Source: MGIIb-O5 sp036154155 | GTDB taxonomy: Archaea; Thermoplasmatota; Poseidoniia; Poseidoniales; Thalassarchaeaceae | Assembly (NCBI GenBank): GCA_036154155.1 | Contig: JAYZLP010000022.1 | Coordinates: 1 to 46,488, forward strand | Direction: 5' to 3' | DNA length: 46,488 nucleotides | Shown here: positions 36,201 to 45,090 of the stretch, in pieces | Layout: each line of letters opens with the position of its first letter | Position numbering within the stretch: position 1 is the first letter of the stretch | Notes under the pieces: model-generated | Database searches by the model: none | What the model saw: the letters and a program-made list of their open reading frames with translations, nothing else | Told to the model about the DNA's origin: nothing | Made by a program: the position numbers and the translations under genes

Positions 36201-37808
36201 TCAATTTCCGAGCCACATGGGCAACGGCCTTTCGAAACCGACTAATCTGAGTCCACTGATGGCAGCAGTATCCATGTCCATTGCCCGCAGATTCCTCCTG
36301 CTGAACATTGAAACCCGGCTAACCCCGATTTCCTTCATCCATCCTCTGAATTTAGAATCCAACTCTTCTAGGTGCGTCGTTGTGTCGCAATCTTCGGGAA
36401 TGGGTCCAACTAGGAATGAGCATCCAGCCGAAGCGGCAATAACTAGATCCTCAGAACTGGGAGTTTTGTCCATTTGAATCGCGATGGACCTCCCTTGGGA
36501 TTCAAAGTCCATCGCCCTTGCTGCAAGTCCAATCCTTGGCAATGCCGATGCTGCCCTATTTCCGCCATAAGTTCCTGCATCCACCACTGCACCATCAAGA
36601 TCCAACTCGGAAACGAGCCTGAACAAGTGCTCCACTCTTTCGACACCATCTCGCAGGAGTACTAGAGAAGTAGCATCCATTGTACTCGTTAGAGACACAA
36701 TCAGCCCTTCTATTTCAGCGTCATTTAGGTATGGGAGGCCTACAAGGTCCAGAATCAGGCCAGAGCAATTTGCAAGATTGTCAATAGCCCCGACCAGTCC
36801 TTCCCTCCCAACCAGAAGCAGGTCGTTTTCCCGAGGGGATTTCCTCACCATCGCGGGCTGCCCAGAAAATTGAGGGCCATCCAAGGTGGATCCGTCTTCC
36901 GAATCAATGAGCCATGGCATTCCGAAAACCAGTCCTCCCTCATCCTTCCCAACTGGAAGAATATTGGTACTGCTGTCGACCTGAGCATGTTCGGGCAGTC
37001 TGTCAGTAGCTGAAGGGAATATTCCAATGTTCTCAAATCCCTCAGAAATCCACCTCTTGGGCGGGGTTATGTCGGGAATGGAGCCATCCTCAGCCACCAA
37101 TACAAGAGCATCATCTCCAACAGAAAGGCCAAGGGGCTCAAGGTAGACAGAAAACTCTTCAATTTCCGAGTCAGTAATTGATCTCATGGATGCCCCTTGG
37201 CCAGGAGGGGGGCAACTACCCGCAATGACGATTTTACCGCCAATGATTCCTGCCCCTGGGTTGGAACCGGCGGAACCCATAACGATCACAGTGCCGCCGG
37301 ACATTCCGGCCCCGACATTTTCTCCAACATGCCCTCTGACAACCAAGGCCCCTCCTGTCATCCCCGCTCCAGCTTCTCTTCCCGCTGAACCATGGACAGT
37401 AATTGTGCCTCCTGTCATGTGGAAGCCAGCCCTATCCCCGACGTCTCGTTCAACCACCGCTCTTCCACTATGCTGGAAAGCACCTAGCATCGAACCGCAC
37501 CCTCCTTCCAATGTTACTGAGCCGCCTCTGTTCATGCTCCCAACACATTCCCCCAAATCTCCAAGAATCAGAACTCTCGACTTGGGAGGTAGGTGAGTTA
37601 TCACCCCAAACTCCCCATTGCGGGGTTTTTGGTCTCCACCCGCTCCATATCCAATCTTGATAAGGCGATCTTTCTCCATTGCTTCGGGGAGCATTCTGGC
37701 AATGTCCCTGTTGAGCTTCAGGCTCTTCGCTGTCAACTCTCTCATCGCACTCGACACTTGACACGAGCAAGTGGTCTTCATTGTGACGGGCAACAATATG
37801 CCCCCCAT
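36201..37808 (-). CDS. GXGXG beta-helix fused to a degenerate glutamate-synthase-like FMN domain
   Basis: A 535-residue protein; the first ATG is at 37808, with internal choices at 37781 and 37745. Residues about 55-225 form a right-handed helix of GXGXG repeats (GDRAGFHMTGGTITVHG, GREAGAGMTGGALVVRG, GENVGAGMSGGTVIVMG), as in the C-terminal domain of the glutamate synthase large subunit and in FwdC. Residues about 290-535 follow the late part of the FMN/glutamate-synthesis barrel (GLVGAIDNLANCSGLILDL, LDGAVVDAGTYGGNRAASA, then SRRNLRAMDMDTAAISGLRL). The cysteine-rich 3Fe-4S and CPVGI-like stretch is replaced by GCSFLVGPIPEDCD, and there is no glutaminase domain. Domain order is reversed relative to GltB. 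It may be a scaffold or a new enzyme rather than glutamate synthase. It precedes pheT. Confidence 0.7.
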   Translation of the reverse strand: MGGILLPVTMKTTCSCQVSSAMRELTAKSLKLNRDIARMLPEAMEKDRLIKIGYGAGGDQKPRNGEFGVITHLPPKSRVLILGDLGECVGSMNRGGSVTLEGGCGSMLGAFQHSGRAVVERDVGDRAGFHMTGGTITVHGSAGREAGAGMTGGALVVRGHVGENVGAGMSGGTVIVMGSAGSNPGAGIIGGKIVIAGSCPPPGQGASMRSITDSEIEEFSVYLEPLGLSVGDDALVLVAEDGSIPDITPPKRWISEGFENIGIFPSATDRLPEHAQVDSSTNILPVGKDEGGLVFGMPWLIDSEDGSTLDGPQFSGQPAMVRKSPRENDLLLVGREGLVGAIDNLANCSGLILDLVGLPYLNDAEIEGLIVSLTSTMDATSLVLLRDGVERVEHLFRLVSELDLDGAVVDAGTYGGNRAASALPRIGLAARAMDFESQGRSIAIQMDKTPSSEDLVIAASAGCSFLVGPIPEDCDTTTHLEELDSKFRGWMKEIGVSRVSMFSRRNLRAMDMDTAAISGLRLVGFERPLPMWLGN

Positions 37809-37877
37809 CTCATTTCATTCAACCGGCCAATCCGGCGAATGGGTATGTTGATAGAGGGTAGTCATGGGCATCCGGAC

Positions 37878-37886
37878 AAGGAGAGG
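37878..37886 (+). promoter_or_regulatory. Shine-Dalgarno-like sequence before gap
   Basis: AAGGAGAGG lies 9-17 bases before the ATG at 37896. It supports this start over longer in-frame starts upstream, which would overlap the divergent gene. A possible TATA element (GTATGTTGATAG) near 37843 would give a leader of about 25 bases. Confidence 0.45.
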
Positions 37887-37895
37887 TGTAATCCC

Positions 37896-38936
37896 ATGGC
37901 AGTAATCAAGGTTGCAATAAATGGCTTCGGAACAATTGGAAAGCGTGTCGCGGACGCTGTTGACGCGCAAGATGACATGGAAGTAGTCGGTGTCACCAAG
38001 ACTGGCCCCTCGTTTGGATGTGATTTGGCGGTAAAGAAGGGATTCCCACTATACTGCACATTTGACGACGAAGAATCAATAGCTCGTTTTGGCGAGAATG
38101 GCTACGAATGCTCGGGAGGACTATCCGATTTGCTCTCGGTAGCCGATGTAGTAGTTGATTGCGCCCCGGGCAAGATGGGAGCTGACAATCTCTCAAAGTA
38201 CCAGTCAGCTGGAATCAAGTATATGTTCCAAGGTGGAGAAAAGCACGCCCTCACCGGACTATCATACACGTCATCCGCAAACCACTCCGAGAACCTCAAT
38301 GCGCAGGGGACAAGAGTCGTCTCCTGTAATACAACAGGGCTATCACGTACCTTGGTACCACTTTTCGAGCACTGTGGCTCATTGAAAGTTGAATGCACAA
38401 TGATTCGCAGAGCAGCGGACCCTGGAGACTCTAACAGAGGGCCAATAAATGCGATAAAACCCGTCCTCAAGGTACCTAGTCATCATGGCCCAGATGTAAT
38501 GACTGTGAAGCCAGAGATAGAAATCAACAGTCTAGCAGTAGCAGTTCCGACAACAATAATGCATGTCCACTCAATTATTGCCGATCTACCTCCCGGGCAT
38601 GGACTCACAACTGAGTCAATTATTGATCTCTGGAGAGGTACTCCTCGCGTCATAATCATGAATGGTTCTGAAAATAGGATTACAACCACCGCAGAGGTCA
38701 TGGAGATGGCTCGTGACATCGGCAGAAAATGGGGCGATTTACACGAAATTTTCGTATGGGAGGATGGTGTGAAGCTAGTTGGTGACCGCCTGTACTATTT
38801 CCAAGCAATTCACCAGGAAAGCGATGTAATTCCGGAGAATATTGACTGCATCCGGGCCCTGATGGGAACGGAGTCAGATTGGAAGAAGAGCGTAGAAATG
38901 ACCGATTCAGCAATTTCCCGCTATTACGGCCTCTGA
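37896..38936 (+). CDS. gap: Glyceraldehyde-3-phosphate dehydrogenase, archaeal type II
   Basis: A 346-residue phosphorylating GAPDH of the archaeal class (about 340 residues). It converts glyceraldehyde-3-phosphate to 1,3-bisphosphoglycerate with NAD(P). The dinucleotide-binding motif INGFGTIGKR is at 9-18 and the catalytic cysteine C144 sits in VSCNTTGLSRT, the class II form of the usual SCTTN. A class-typical QGGEKH and an HVHSI segment follow. The start is fixed by the conserved MAVIKVAINGFGTIG and the upstream AAGGAGAGG. It is transcribed away from the GXGXG gene. Archaeal type II enzymes serve mainly in gluconeogenesis, sometimes glycolysis; the direction here is unknown. Confidence 0.95.
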   Translation: MAVIKVAINGFGTIGKRVADAVDAQDDMEVVGVTKTGPSFGCDLAVKKGFPLYCTFDDEESIARFGENGYECSGGLSDLLSVADVVVDCAPGKMGADNLSKYQSAGIKYMFQGGEKHALTGLSYTSSANHSENLNAQGTRVVSCNTTGLSRTLVPLFEHCGSLKVECTMIRRAADPGDSNRGPINAIKPVLKVPSHHGPDVMTVKPEIEINSLAVAVPTTIMHVHSIIADLPPGHGLTTESIIDLWRGTPRVIIMNGSENRITTTAEVMEMARDIGRKWGDLHEIFVWEDGVKLVGDRLYYFQAIHQESDVIPENIDCIRALMGTESDWKKSVEMTDSAISRYYGL

Positions 38937-39022
38937 GACGGGTTATTTGGCTCGAAATAGTGACTCATTGAGTGATCAAGTGGCGTTAACGGTCAAAAGT
39001 CAACCTTGGGTCCGAAGGACCC

Positions 39023-42000
39023 ATGAACGCGAGGAGAAAGTCAGTTTTGGCACTACTTCTCCTAATCCTATCGACGTGGTCAGGGACTGCAGCTGCAGAT
39101 ACTCAGAGTCAATTTTCAGGCCCGCAAGATGACTATGCCTGGAGCGGCGATTGGTCCTCACTACAAAACGCGGTTGAATCCGAATATCGCCTTAGGGATA
39201 CAAGCGGACTTGTGTACTCGCCGATGGGTACCTTTGACCCGCTAAGTGAGCCAATGCCCTTCGGTTCCGATTGGTTAACTTCCACCACAGACTCATCGGA
39301 GAACCGTTTAATCCTGGTTCAGTCTGTCAGTTCCGACCTATCGTCTTTGATTGCCGAGCTAGAGGGCTCTGGATTCAGTATTCTTGACTCCATCCCTGAC
39401 AGCGTCTTGGTCGTAAGAGCCCCCGCCGAATCCAACTATGGCGAATACCTGGGGAAACTGCCCCAGGCAAGATGGTTCAGCGAGATGCCGAACTCATGGA
39501 AGGTCTCTCCAGAGCTTCTTGGCATCGCATCCTCGAGCCCCCTTCTTGATTTGGATGTCCTCCCAGCATCCGACTTGGAGCCACAAGAAATCTCTGAGCT
39601 TTCATGGCATTTATCCCAGATCTCTGAATACTACGGGCGTGACGAAATTTGCGACTCTAGCCTTTGCCAGTTGAGGGGGGTTGACCCGGCATGGATCTCG
39701 CCAATAGCTCTGGACTGGAGGGTACTAAGCCTCCAACCATCCAGTGAATTAACAATTCACAATAGCAATGCGTGGGCAATTTCAGGCCTCGAGGGAGCAT
39801 ATCTGGAAAGCGGGAATACCCTCAATGGATCAGGGGAAGTGCTAGCAATTTCAGACACGGGGCTCGACGAGGACCATGGGGATTTTGATGGCAGGATTAG
39901 GGGGATTTACGACCAATTTGGCCCCGATAACAGCCATTCCGACATGAACAGCGGTCATGGAACTCACGTTGCAGCCACTCTATTGGGAGATGGTTCAGGA
40001 GACTCCGGAACAGCCGGAATGGTACCTGACTCCACATTCCACTTCTACCAACTAGAAGCCGACAGCTCAGGAGTTCTTGCTAGGTGGGGTTCACTTTACG
40101 AGATGTTCACCCACTCATGGGACCAAGGGGCCAGGATTCAGACCAACAGTTGGGGCAACACCAATCTAGTCGGAGAGTACTCCTCGGATTCTCGCTCTGT
40201 CGATGATTTCGTCTATGACTATCCACGTTTCCTGGCACTATTCTCAGCGGGTGATCTTGGTCCTAGTTCCAACTCAGTTACCCCTCCGGGTACCGCAAAG
40301 AACGCACTGACCATCGGAGCCTCAACCACAGGATCCTACTCGAGCGTCCCGGAAGGATCGGTGTCCGAAACCTCATCTTCGGGGACTACCTTGGACGGGA
40401 GGATAAAGCCCGACATCGTGGCTCCCGGGGTGATGATTTGCTCTGCTAGAGCGGAGGAAGCACAGTACGCAAGTGGCAGCTCATGTTCAACGGCAACCCA
40501 TGACGATGGGACGACTCCTCTGTATATGACCCTGAATGGGTCGTCTATGGCTACTCCCGTCGCCGCTGGCGCGGCTGCGATGACCAGGCAGTACCTCAGG
40601 GAATCAGAGGGAATTAGCGAACCGCGCTCCGACCTAATCAGGGCCATTCTCATAAATGGGGCCGAGGATATTGGAAATCCCGACATTCCAAACGCACTTG
40701 AGGGATGGGGGCAACTGGATCTGCAACAGAGTTTGTACCCATCTGGCTCTTTCAATGATGGCTCAGAGGGTAGCTTGAATTTATTCTATGACGACTCCAG
40801 ACAACTCCTACCAGGTCACAGTTTCGCCTACACATTTGAGATGTCCAGCGATGCTATGGGGGGGCTTGATATTACATTGGTGTGGAATGATAGAGAGGGC
40901 TCAGCAATTGCTAACCAGAGCGCTCCACGCTTGGTCAATGACCTTGACCTCAGGCTCATTGCTCCAAATGGCTCAGTATACATTGGAAACAGCTTCTCGA
41001 GTGGATTCAGCATCAGCGGGAGTGGTAATGAGGACAGGCTGAACAATGTCGAGAGAATTAGACTACCCTCGGGGGAAAGCGACGTTATCGAAATGTGGAC
41101 GGTTGAGGTGGGTCATGCCGGTGGTTACCTGCAGGATTACTCCCTAGTGATAACAGCCAGCGCGTCAGAGGTCGAGAAAGCAGATCTTGCGGTCTTCGAG
41201 GGTTCCCTGACCACATCAGTCGATAGCCCTCTTCAGGGTGACACACTCCTAATTGAGGCGGCTTGGGGCAATAGGGCCGTAGCACCAACCGGAAACTATG
41301 AAATCGAGATTGAAGATTTGACCACGGGAACGATAATTCACACTTCCAGCAGATCCTCACTCAACGGCGGCGATCTCGATTCCCACTCATTCCCCCACTC
41401 GTTCTCTTCCACAGGCGAACACCTTCTCGAGTTAAGATTAGACCCGAATAATGATGTTGAGGAACTAAATGACGAATCCTCCGGAATCGATAACAATAGG
41501 ATAGTCATATCTGTTACTGTTTCTCAAATTGGAGTCAGGGTTACCCCGATGATGGAAGATGGCAACTTCCCCCAGACCCCCTCGCAGTTGGAACAGGCGA
41601 TGACAAGAACCCTCGACCCTCGAACAGGGAGCTCGATATATTTCGACCTTGAGCTAAGGAATGAAGGGACTTCCGCCATTACCGTGAGATTGAGTGTTTC
41701 CCCGGTTCAGATTGTTTCAGAGAATGGAATTCTGCAGCAACCCTCTGACGAGTGGTGGAAGCTTCTCAATGAAACCGGCCCATGGGAACTAGCCCCCCTC
41801 GGACAAGATGGCGACAGGATACTCGTTCAGTTGAATCTGACTGATGTTGACACGGATATCAACAACCCCTCAGGCGCCGTTTACGCACTGCCCGGGACCT
41901 TTGTTACCGATCTGAATCTCTATGATGTAAACGCTCCTACCGTCTCTCACTCGATGAGGCTAGAGGCTGAGGTGGAAAGAGTGGAGGGACTTTACACAAT

Positions 42001-43801
42001 TGCAGCAGGTACCGAGGAGCTAGGGGCAGAGCCAGGAGAGCTGGCAATTTTCTCACTTTCCGTAAAGAATACTGGCAATGGACCCACTCAGTACAGAGTG
42101 GTCTGCGAGTCCGATAATCAGTGGCAAATTTCTATCGGAAATAGCCAGTCTTCCGATGTCACGCTGGACCCCCTCGGAAGGTTGCAGTTCTTGCCAATAC
42201 CAATCAAGGTAAGAGTTCCCGATTCAGAGAACGGAGAGCCTGCTGCGGGGACCACTGAAGACCTCTCTTGTACCACCACTTCTGTCAACGACCCGACCCT
42301 TTCAACCACAGAGAGCGCAACTGTGGGGGTATTCGAGAACATGGATTTCCTAACAGACATCTTTTCAGTTGACTTATCGGATGAATGGATACCCTTGGGC
42401 CCCCTCGCTGTAGCAAATGACAGAGCAGTTCTGAATGGAGACACCATTGCAACAAAATTAGTCGTTACAAATGACGGAAATGTGCCGATGTCATTCGAGG
42501 TCACTGCCCTATCTTCTCTCAATACATGGCCAGTACAAATTGTTCATGGAGAAGACGAGTCTCTGGAGGGCGTCACATTCACAATTCCAGCAGGATCCCA
42601 AACGATAGTAACAGTCAACACGATTGTCCCCATGACTGCACAGATGGGCGATTCGAACACAATCACGGTAAGGACCACCCAGGATGGCGGCCAAACTGTA
42701 ACAAATGCAACGAAACTAGTAGTCCTTGAGCTTGCCCACTTGGATTTAGTTGGTGATGATAAGATTTCGGTCGCGCTAGGAACAAGTGGAGTCGCCTCAA
42801 TTCACGCTCACAACATAGGAAACGTGGAACTCTCTGTTTCTCTAACCATGGGGACCCTGCCAGATGGATGGTCCGCCGGGTTCCTTTCGTCCAGGGAATT
42901 CCAAATGGGCATGAATCAAGAAGCCACAATAATGGTTGCTTTGGAGCTACCTGGGAACTTGTCATCGGGCCCTCTGCCTAATACCGTCCCAGTCATCATT
43001 GAGGCGTTCACGCCTAGTGGGGTTTCTCAGTCATATACGGTCTGGATGCAAGTTGAGGTTCTCCCATCGTCATGGCTGAAACTCGAATGCGAGAGTACTC
43101 TATTGGAGGGGATCGTTGCTGGATCCGAGGGAGAGTTCGAAGTAACCCTGACCAACTGGGGCAATGTCGACTCTGAATTCACCATTGACGTCATTTCACC
43201 AGAGGGGTGGACGGTCTTCATCTACTCTTCACATTCCGGACCTCTTTCTCCCGGCCAGTCAGTCCAAATTACAGTAACAGCAAGCCCGGGTGACTCCACC
43301 GAATTCGGTCTTGTACAGCTCTCTTTGCATGCAAACTCGACCTCTTCCGAAGTGACCTCAACCGATGGCAACCTGGCTCTTCAGGTCAGTAAATCTAGAG
43401 ATTCCGGATCTGGGCTAATTCCATCTTGGGCTTATGCAGTAGTCTTCCTATTCTTGCTATCATCCACCCTAGTAATTGGATTGAGGATGAGGAGATCCTC
43501 CTCGGAAGGTTTGAGGCCGGAAGAGGAGTTGATACCCCCGGGGTCGGCTTTGCTCTCTGGAACGCAGACAGAGAGGAGGGCTGCAGCGATGGAGACTAGT
43601 GTCTCCGGAGAGGTACTCACTGGAACAGTTAGCAACGAAGAAATCGAATCTGCAATGACCGCTTCTTCACTCCCTTCGCTTGAGATTCCAAAATCTCCCG
43701 ATGGAGCACCCCCACTTCCCTTGGGCGGGCTCCCCGAGGGGTGGACTATGGATCAATGGGTTGCTTATGGGCATCTCTGGTGGGAACAGAACCGTCAGTG
43801 A
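39023..43801 (+). CDS. Giant secreted subtilisin-like protease with CARDB/NEW3 repeats, membrane anchor and cytoplasmic tail
   Basis: A 1592-residue protein. It opens with a signal peptide (MNARRKSVLALLLLILSTW, cleavage near residue 25) and a propeptide-like region (LILVQSVSSDLSSLIAELEG). The catalytic domain has D278 (ISDTGLD), H312 (GHGTHVA) and S508 (GSSMATP). The oxyanion position is Asp (FSAGD, D411) instead of the usual Asn. A KP-43-like beta-barrel (TLVWNDREG, LVNDLDLRLIAPNG) follows, then several CARDB and NEW3-type Ig domains. One helix lies at about 1466-1487, then a 105-residue cytoplasmic tail ending GWTMDQWVAYGHLWWEQNRQ. It should hydrolyse proteins outside the cell while tethered to it; peptide uptake is a reasonable inference for a marine heterotroph. 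It may be transcribed from a weak TCAAAAG element 27 bases upstream. Confidence 0.9.
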   Translation: MNARRKSVLALLLLILSTWSGTAAADTQSQFSGPQDDYAWSGDWSSLQNAVESEYRLRDTSGLVYSPMGTFDPLSEPMPFGSDWLTSTTDSSENRLILVQSVSSDLSSLIAELEGSGFSILDSIPDSVLVVRAPAESNYGEYLGKLPQARWFSEMPNSWKVSPELLGIASSSPLLDLDVLPASDLEPQEISELSWHLSQISEYYGRDEICDSSLCQLRGVDPAWISPIALDWRVLSLQPSSELTIHNSNAWAISGLEGAYLESGNTLNGSGEVLAISDTGLDEDHGDFDGRIRGIYDQFGPDNSHSDMNSGHGTHVAATLLGDGSGDSGTAGMVPDSTFHFYQLEADSSGVLARWGSLYEMFTHSWDQGARIQTNSWGNTNLVGEYSSDSRSVDDFVYDYPRFLALFSAGDLGPSSNSVTPPGTAKNALTIGASTTGSYSSVPEGSVSETSSSGTTLDGRIKPDIVAPGVMICSARAEEAQYASGSSCSTATHDDGTTPLYMTLNGSSMATPVAAGAAAMTRQYLRESEGISEPRSDLIRAILINGAEDIGNPDIPNALEGWGQLDLQQSLYPSGSFNDGSEGSLNLFYDDSRQLLPGHSFAYTFEMSSDAMGGLDITLVWNDREGSAIANQSAPRLVNDLDLRLIAPNGSVYIGNSFSSGFSISGSGNEDRLNNVERIRLPSGESDVIEMWTVEVGHAGGYLQDYSLVITASASEVEKADLAVFEGSLTTSVDSPLQGDTLLIEAAWGNRAVAPTGNYEIEIEDLTTGTIIHTSSRSSLNGGDLDSHSFPHSFSSTGEHLLELRLDPNNDVEELNDESSGIDNNRIVISVTVSQIGVRVTPMMEDGNFPQTPSQLEQAMTRTLDPRTGSSIYFDLELRNEGTSAITVRLSVSPVQIVSENGILQQPSDEWWKLLNETGPWELAPLGQDGDRILVQLNLTDVDTDINNPSGAVYALPGTFVTDLNLYDVNAPTVSHSMRLEAEVERVEGLYTIAAGTEELGAEPGELAIFSLSVKNTGNGPTQYRVVCESDNQWQISIGNSQSSDVTLDPLGRLQFLPIPIKVRVPDSENGEPAAGTTEDLSCTTTSVNDPTLSTTESATVGVFENMDFLTDIFSVDLSDEWIPLGPLAVANDRAVLNGDTIATKLVVTNDGNVPMSFEVTALSSLNTWPVQIVHGEDESLEGVTFTIPAGSQTIVTVNTIVPMTAQMGDSNTITVRTTQDGGQTVTNATKLVVLELAHLDLVGDDKISVALGTSGVASIHAHNIGNVELSVSLTMGTLPDGWSAGFLSSREFQMGMNQEATIMVALELPGNLSSGPLPNTVPVIIEAFTPSGVSQSYTVWMQVEVLPSSWLKLECESTLLEGIVAGSEGEFEVTLTNWGNVDSEFTIDVISPEGWTVFIYSSHSGPLSPGQSVQITVTASPGDSTEFGLVQLSLHANSTSSEVTSTDGNLALQVSKSRDSGSGLIPSWAYAVVFLFLLSSTLVIGLRMRRSSSEGLRPEEELIPPGSALLSGTQTERRAAAMETSVSGEVLTGTVSNEEIESAMTASSLPSLEIPKSPDGAPPLPLGGLPEGWTMDQWVAYGHLWWEQNRQ

Positions 43802-43832
43802 CGGTTATCACTGTCAACTGGGTCGGATTCAC

Positions 43833-44447
43833 ATGACTGGCTCAATCGTGCTCTTCGGACCTCCCGGCGCTGGAAAGGGGACGCAGGCTGGTAGAATTTC
43901 AGAATTGACAGGCAAGCCGCAGGTTTCTACGGGGGACATGCTGAGATCAGCCGTAGCCAACGGGACAGAATTGGGGCACGAGGCTAAGACATTCATGGAG
44001 GCGGGCCTTTTGGTTCCAGACTCCATCATTATCGGATTGATATCTGAGAGGCTAAGGAAAGATGATGCAGCCAAGGGAGTTTTGTTTGACGGCTTCCCAA
44101 GAACCATCCCACAGGCGGAGGCCTTGGCAGAAATAGTCTCAGTCGAAGCTGTCATTTCAATAGAAGTTCCCGACGAATCGATAGTGGAGAGAATTGTTGG
44201 AAGGAGGATGGATCCGGAAACAGGTGAGATTTACCACATAGAGTTCAAGCCCCCTCCTGAGGAAATTTCGGCGAGGGTGGTGCAGAGGAAGGATGACACC
44301 GAAGAGACCGTAAGAAGCAGGTTATCCGCCTATCATGAACAGACTGCACCTCTGGCCAAATGGTATTCTGAGAAGGGGTTGCTAATACGAATCGATGGGA
44401 ACAGATCAATCGATGATGTGGGGAATTCAATAGCTTCAATGTTGTGA
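43833..44447 (+). CDS. adk: Adenylate kinase (bacterial-type)
   Basis: A 204-residue kinase that interconverts ATP and AMP with two ADP. The P-loop is GPPGAGKGT at 9-17, with the NMP-binding segment (VSTGDMLRSAVANGTELG), DGFPRT and a LID with GRRMDPETGEIYHIEFKPPP and QRKDDTEETV. These are features of the bacterial and mitochondrial Adk family rather than archaeal AdkA. The LID is several residues shorter than in E. coli and has no zinc cysteines. The ATG at 43833 is the family start; a longer frame reaches back into the protease gene. GGTTATCA at 43803-43810 is 27 bases upstream and may be its own promoter. Rpp21 and a YhbY-like gene follow closely. Confidence 0.95.
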   Translation: MTGSIVLFGPPGAGKGTQAGRISELTGKPQVSTGDMLRSAVANGTELGHEAKTFMEAGLLVPDSIIIGLISERLRKDDAAKGVLFDGFPRTIPQAEALAEIVSVEAVISIEVPDESIVERIVGRRMDPETGEIYHIEFKPPPEEISARVVQRKDDTEETVRSRLSAYHEQTAPLAKWYSEKGLLIRIDGNRSIDDVGNSIASML

Positions 44448-44456
44448 GGGATTATC

Positions 44457-44783
44457 ATTTCTAGAGGCAAGAAAAATCGCTCCCGGACCTCAAAGAAGAG
44501 GAAGGCAGATGCGGTCGAGGCCATAGCGGATCTTTCCAAAACACTGTCATCACATATCAGCGACAAACAAATTGCAGATGCTGCTGCTAGGGACATTATC
44601 AGGATAGGAAGAAGGCATGGAAAGAGGCCCGATCCATCAATATCCAGGATGATTTGCAGGAGATGCATGAACGCCCTTTCTCCAGGCACCAACTCGACAA
44701 TTAGAATTGTATCAAAGCGAGTCTTTGCTACTTGTGATGTGTGTGGTAACGTGACTAGGAGAAGTCTGGGGGGTTCAATATGA
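44457..44783 (+). CDS. rnp4: RNase P protein component 4 (Rpp21/Rnp4), with a non-canonical start
   Basis: About 108 residues that fill the space between adk and the YhbY-like gene. Helical N-terminal residues (ADAVEAIADLSKTLSS, AARDIIRIGRRHGKRPDP) and a zinc ribbon with MICRRC and TCDVCG around NSTIRIVSKRVFA match archaeal Rpp21, which pairs with Rpp29 and helps RNase P RNA cleave tRNA 5' leaders. The frame has no ATG, GTG or TTG before the middle of the zinc ribbon. The likeliest start is ATT at 44457 (or 44451), because GAGGG at 44446-44450 lies just before it. A sequence error turning ATG into ATT is the alternative. The stop overlaps the next ATG as ATGA. Confidence 0.8.
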   Translation: MSRGKKNRSRTSKKRKADAVEAIADLSKTLSSHISDKQIADAAARDIIRIGRRHGKRPDPSISRMICRRCMNALSPGTNSTIRIVSKRVFATCDVCGNVTRRSLGGSI

Positions 44784-45052
44784 CATCAATACCTAATAGG
44801 ATTCTCAGACAATCCGCCGACCCCTCAATCAGAGTCACAGTCAGAGTTGGAAAATCCGGGCCTACTGATGCAATTATTGCAGAATTGAAGAGTCAGTTGG
44901 AAACACGTGATTTGGTCAAGGTCAAGGCAAACAGGGGGATCGTAGGAAACTCTGGCGAGAGGGGTGAGCTATTCGGCTCCATGGCCGTAGAGACAGGATC
45001 AAGATTGGTTTTCCAGAGGGGAAACGTCGCGGTATTCTGGTCTGGAAAGTGA
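44780..45052 (+). CDS. YhbY/CRM-domain RNA-binding protein
   Basis: A 90-residue single CRM domain. The family pattern is visible as VRVGKSGPTDAIIAELKSQLETRDLVKVKAN, with a glycine-rich loop (GNSGERGEL) and a final strand (GSRLVFQRGNVAVFW). Bacterial YhbY associates with pre-50S ribosomes and plant CRM proteins aid intron splicing; archaeal single-domain forms are thought to bind rRNA. Its start overlaps the Rpp21 stop (ATGA), so it belongs to the adk-rnp4-yhbY run of RNA and nucleotide genes. Confidence 0.85.
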   Translation: MTSIPNRILRQSADPSIRVTVRVGKSGPTDAIIAELKSQLETRDLVKVKANRGIVGNSGERGELFGSMAVETGSRLVFQRGNVAVFWSGK

Positions 45053-45090
45053 GGTCGCCATTCCATCAATTTGGAATTTCTACAGTCGTG

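Noticed and set aside
37186..37596. 136-residue open frame on the plus strand, proline- and alanine-rich
   Set aside because: It lies antisense to the GXGXG repeats, whose glycine-rich codons read as proline and alanine on the other strand. No start signal or family match.
37593..37895. Upstream extension of the gap reading frame
   Set aside because: It overlaps the divergent gene and lacks GAPDH similarity; the conserved N-terminus starts at 37896 after a Shine-Dalgarno-like site.
43680..43832. Upstream extension of the adenylate kinase frame
   Set aside because: It lies inside the protease gene and precedes the conserved Adk N-terminus at 43833.
44445..44460. Rpp21 as a read-through extension of adenylate kinase, since both share a frame across one TGA
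   Set aside because: Adk is complete at its usual length, and a GAGGG site follows the stop; separate initiation is simpler.
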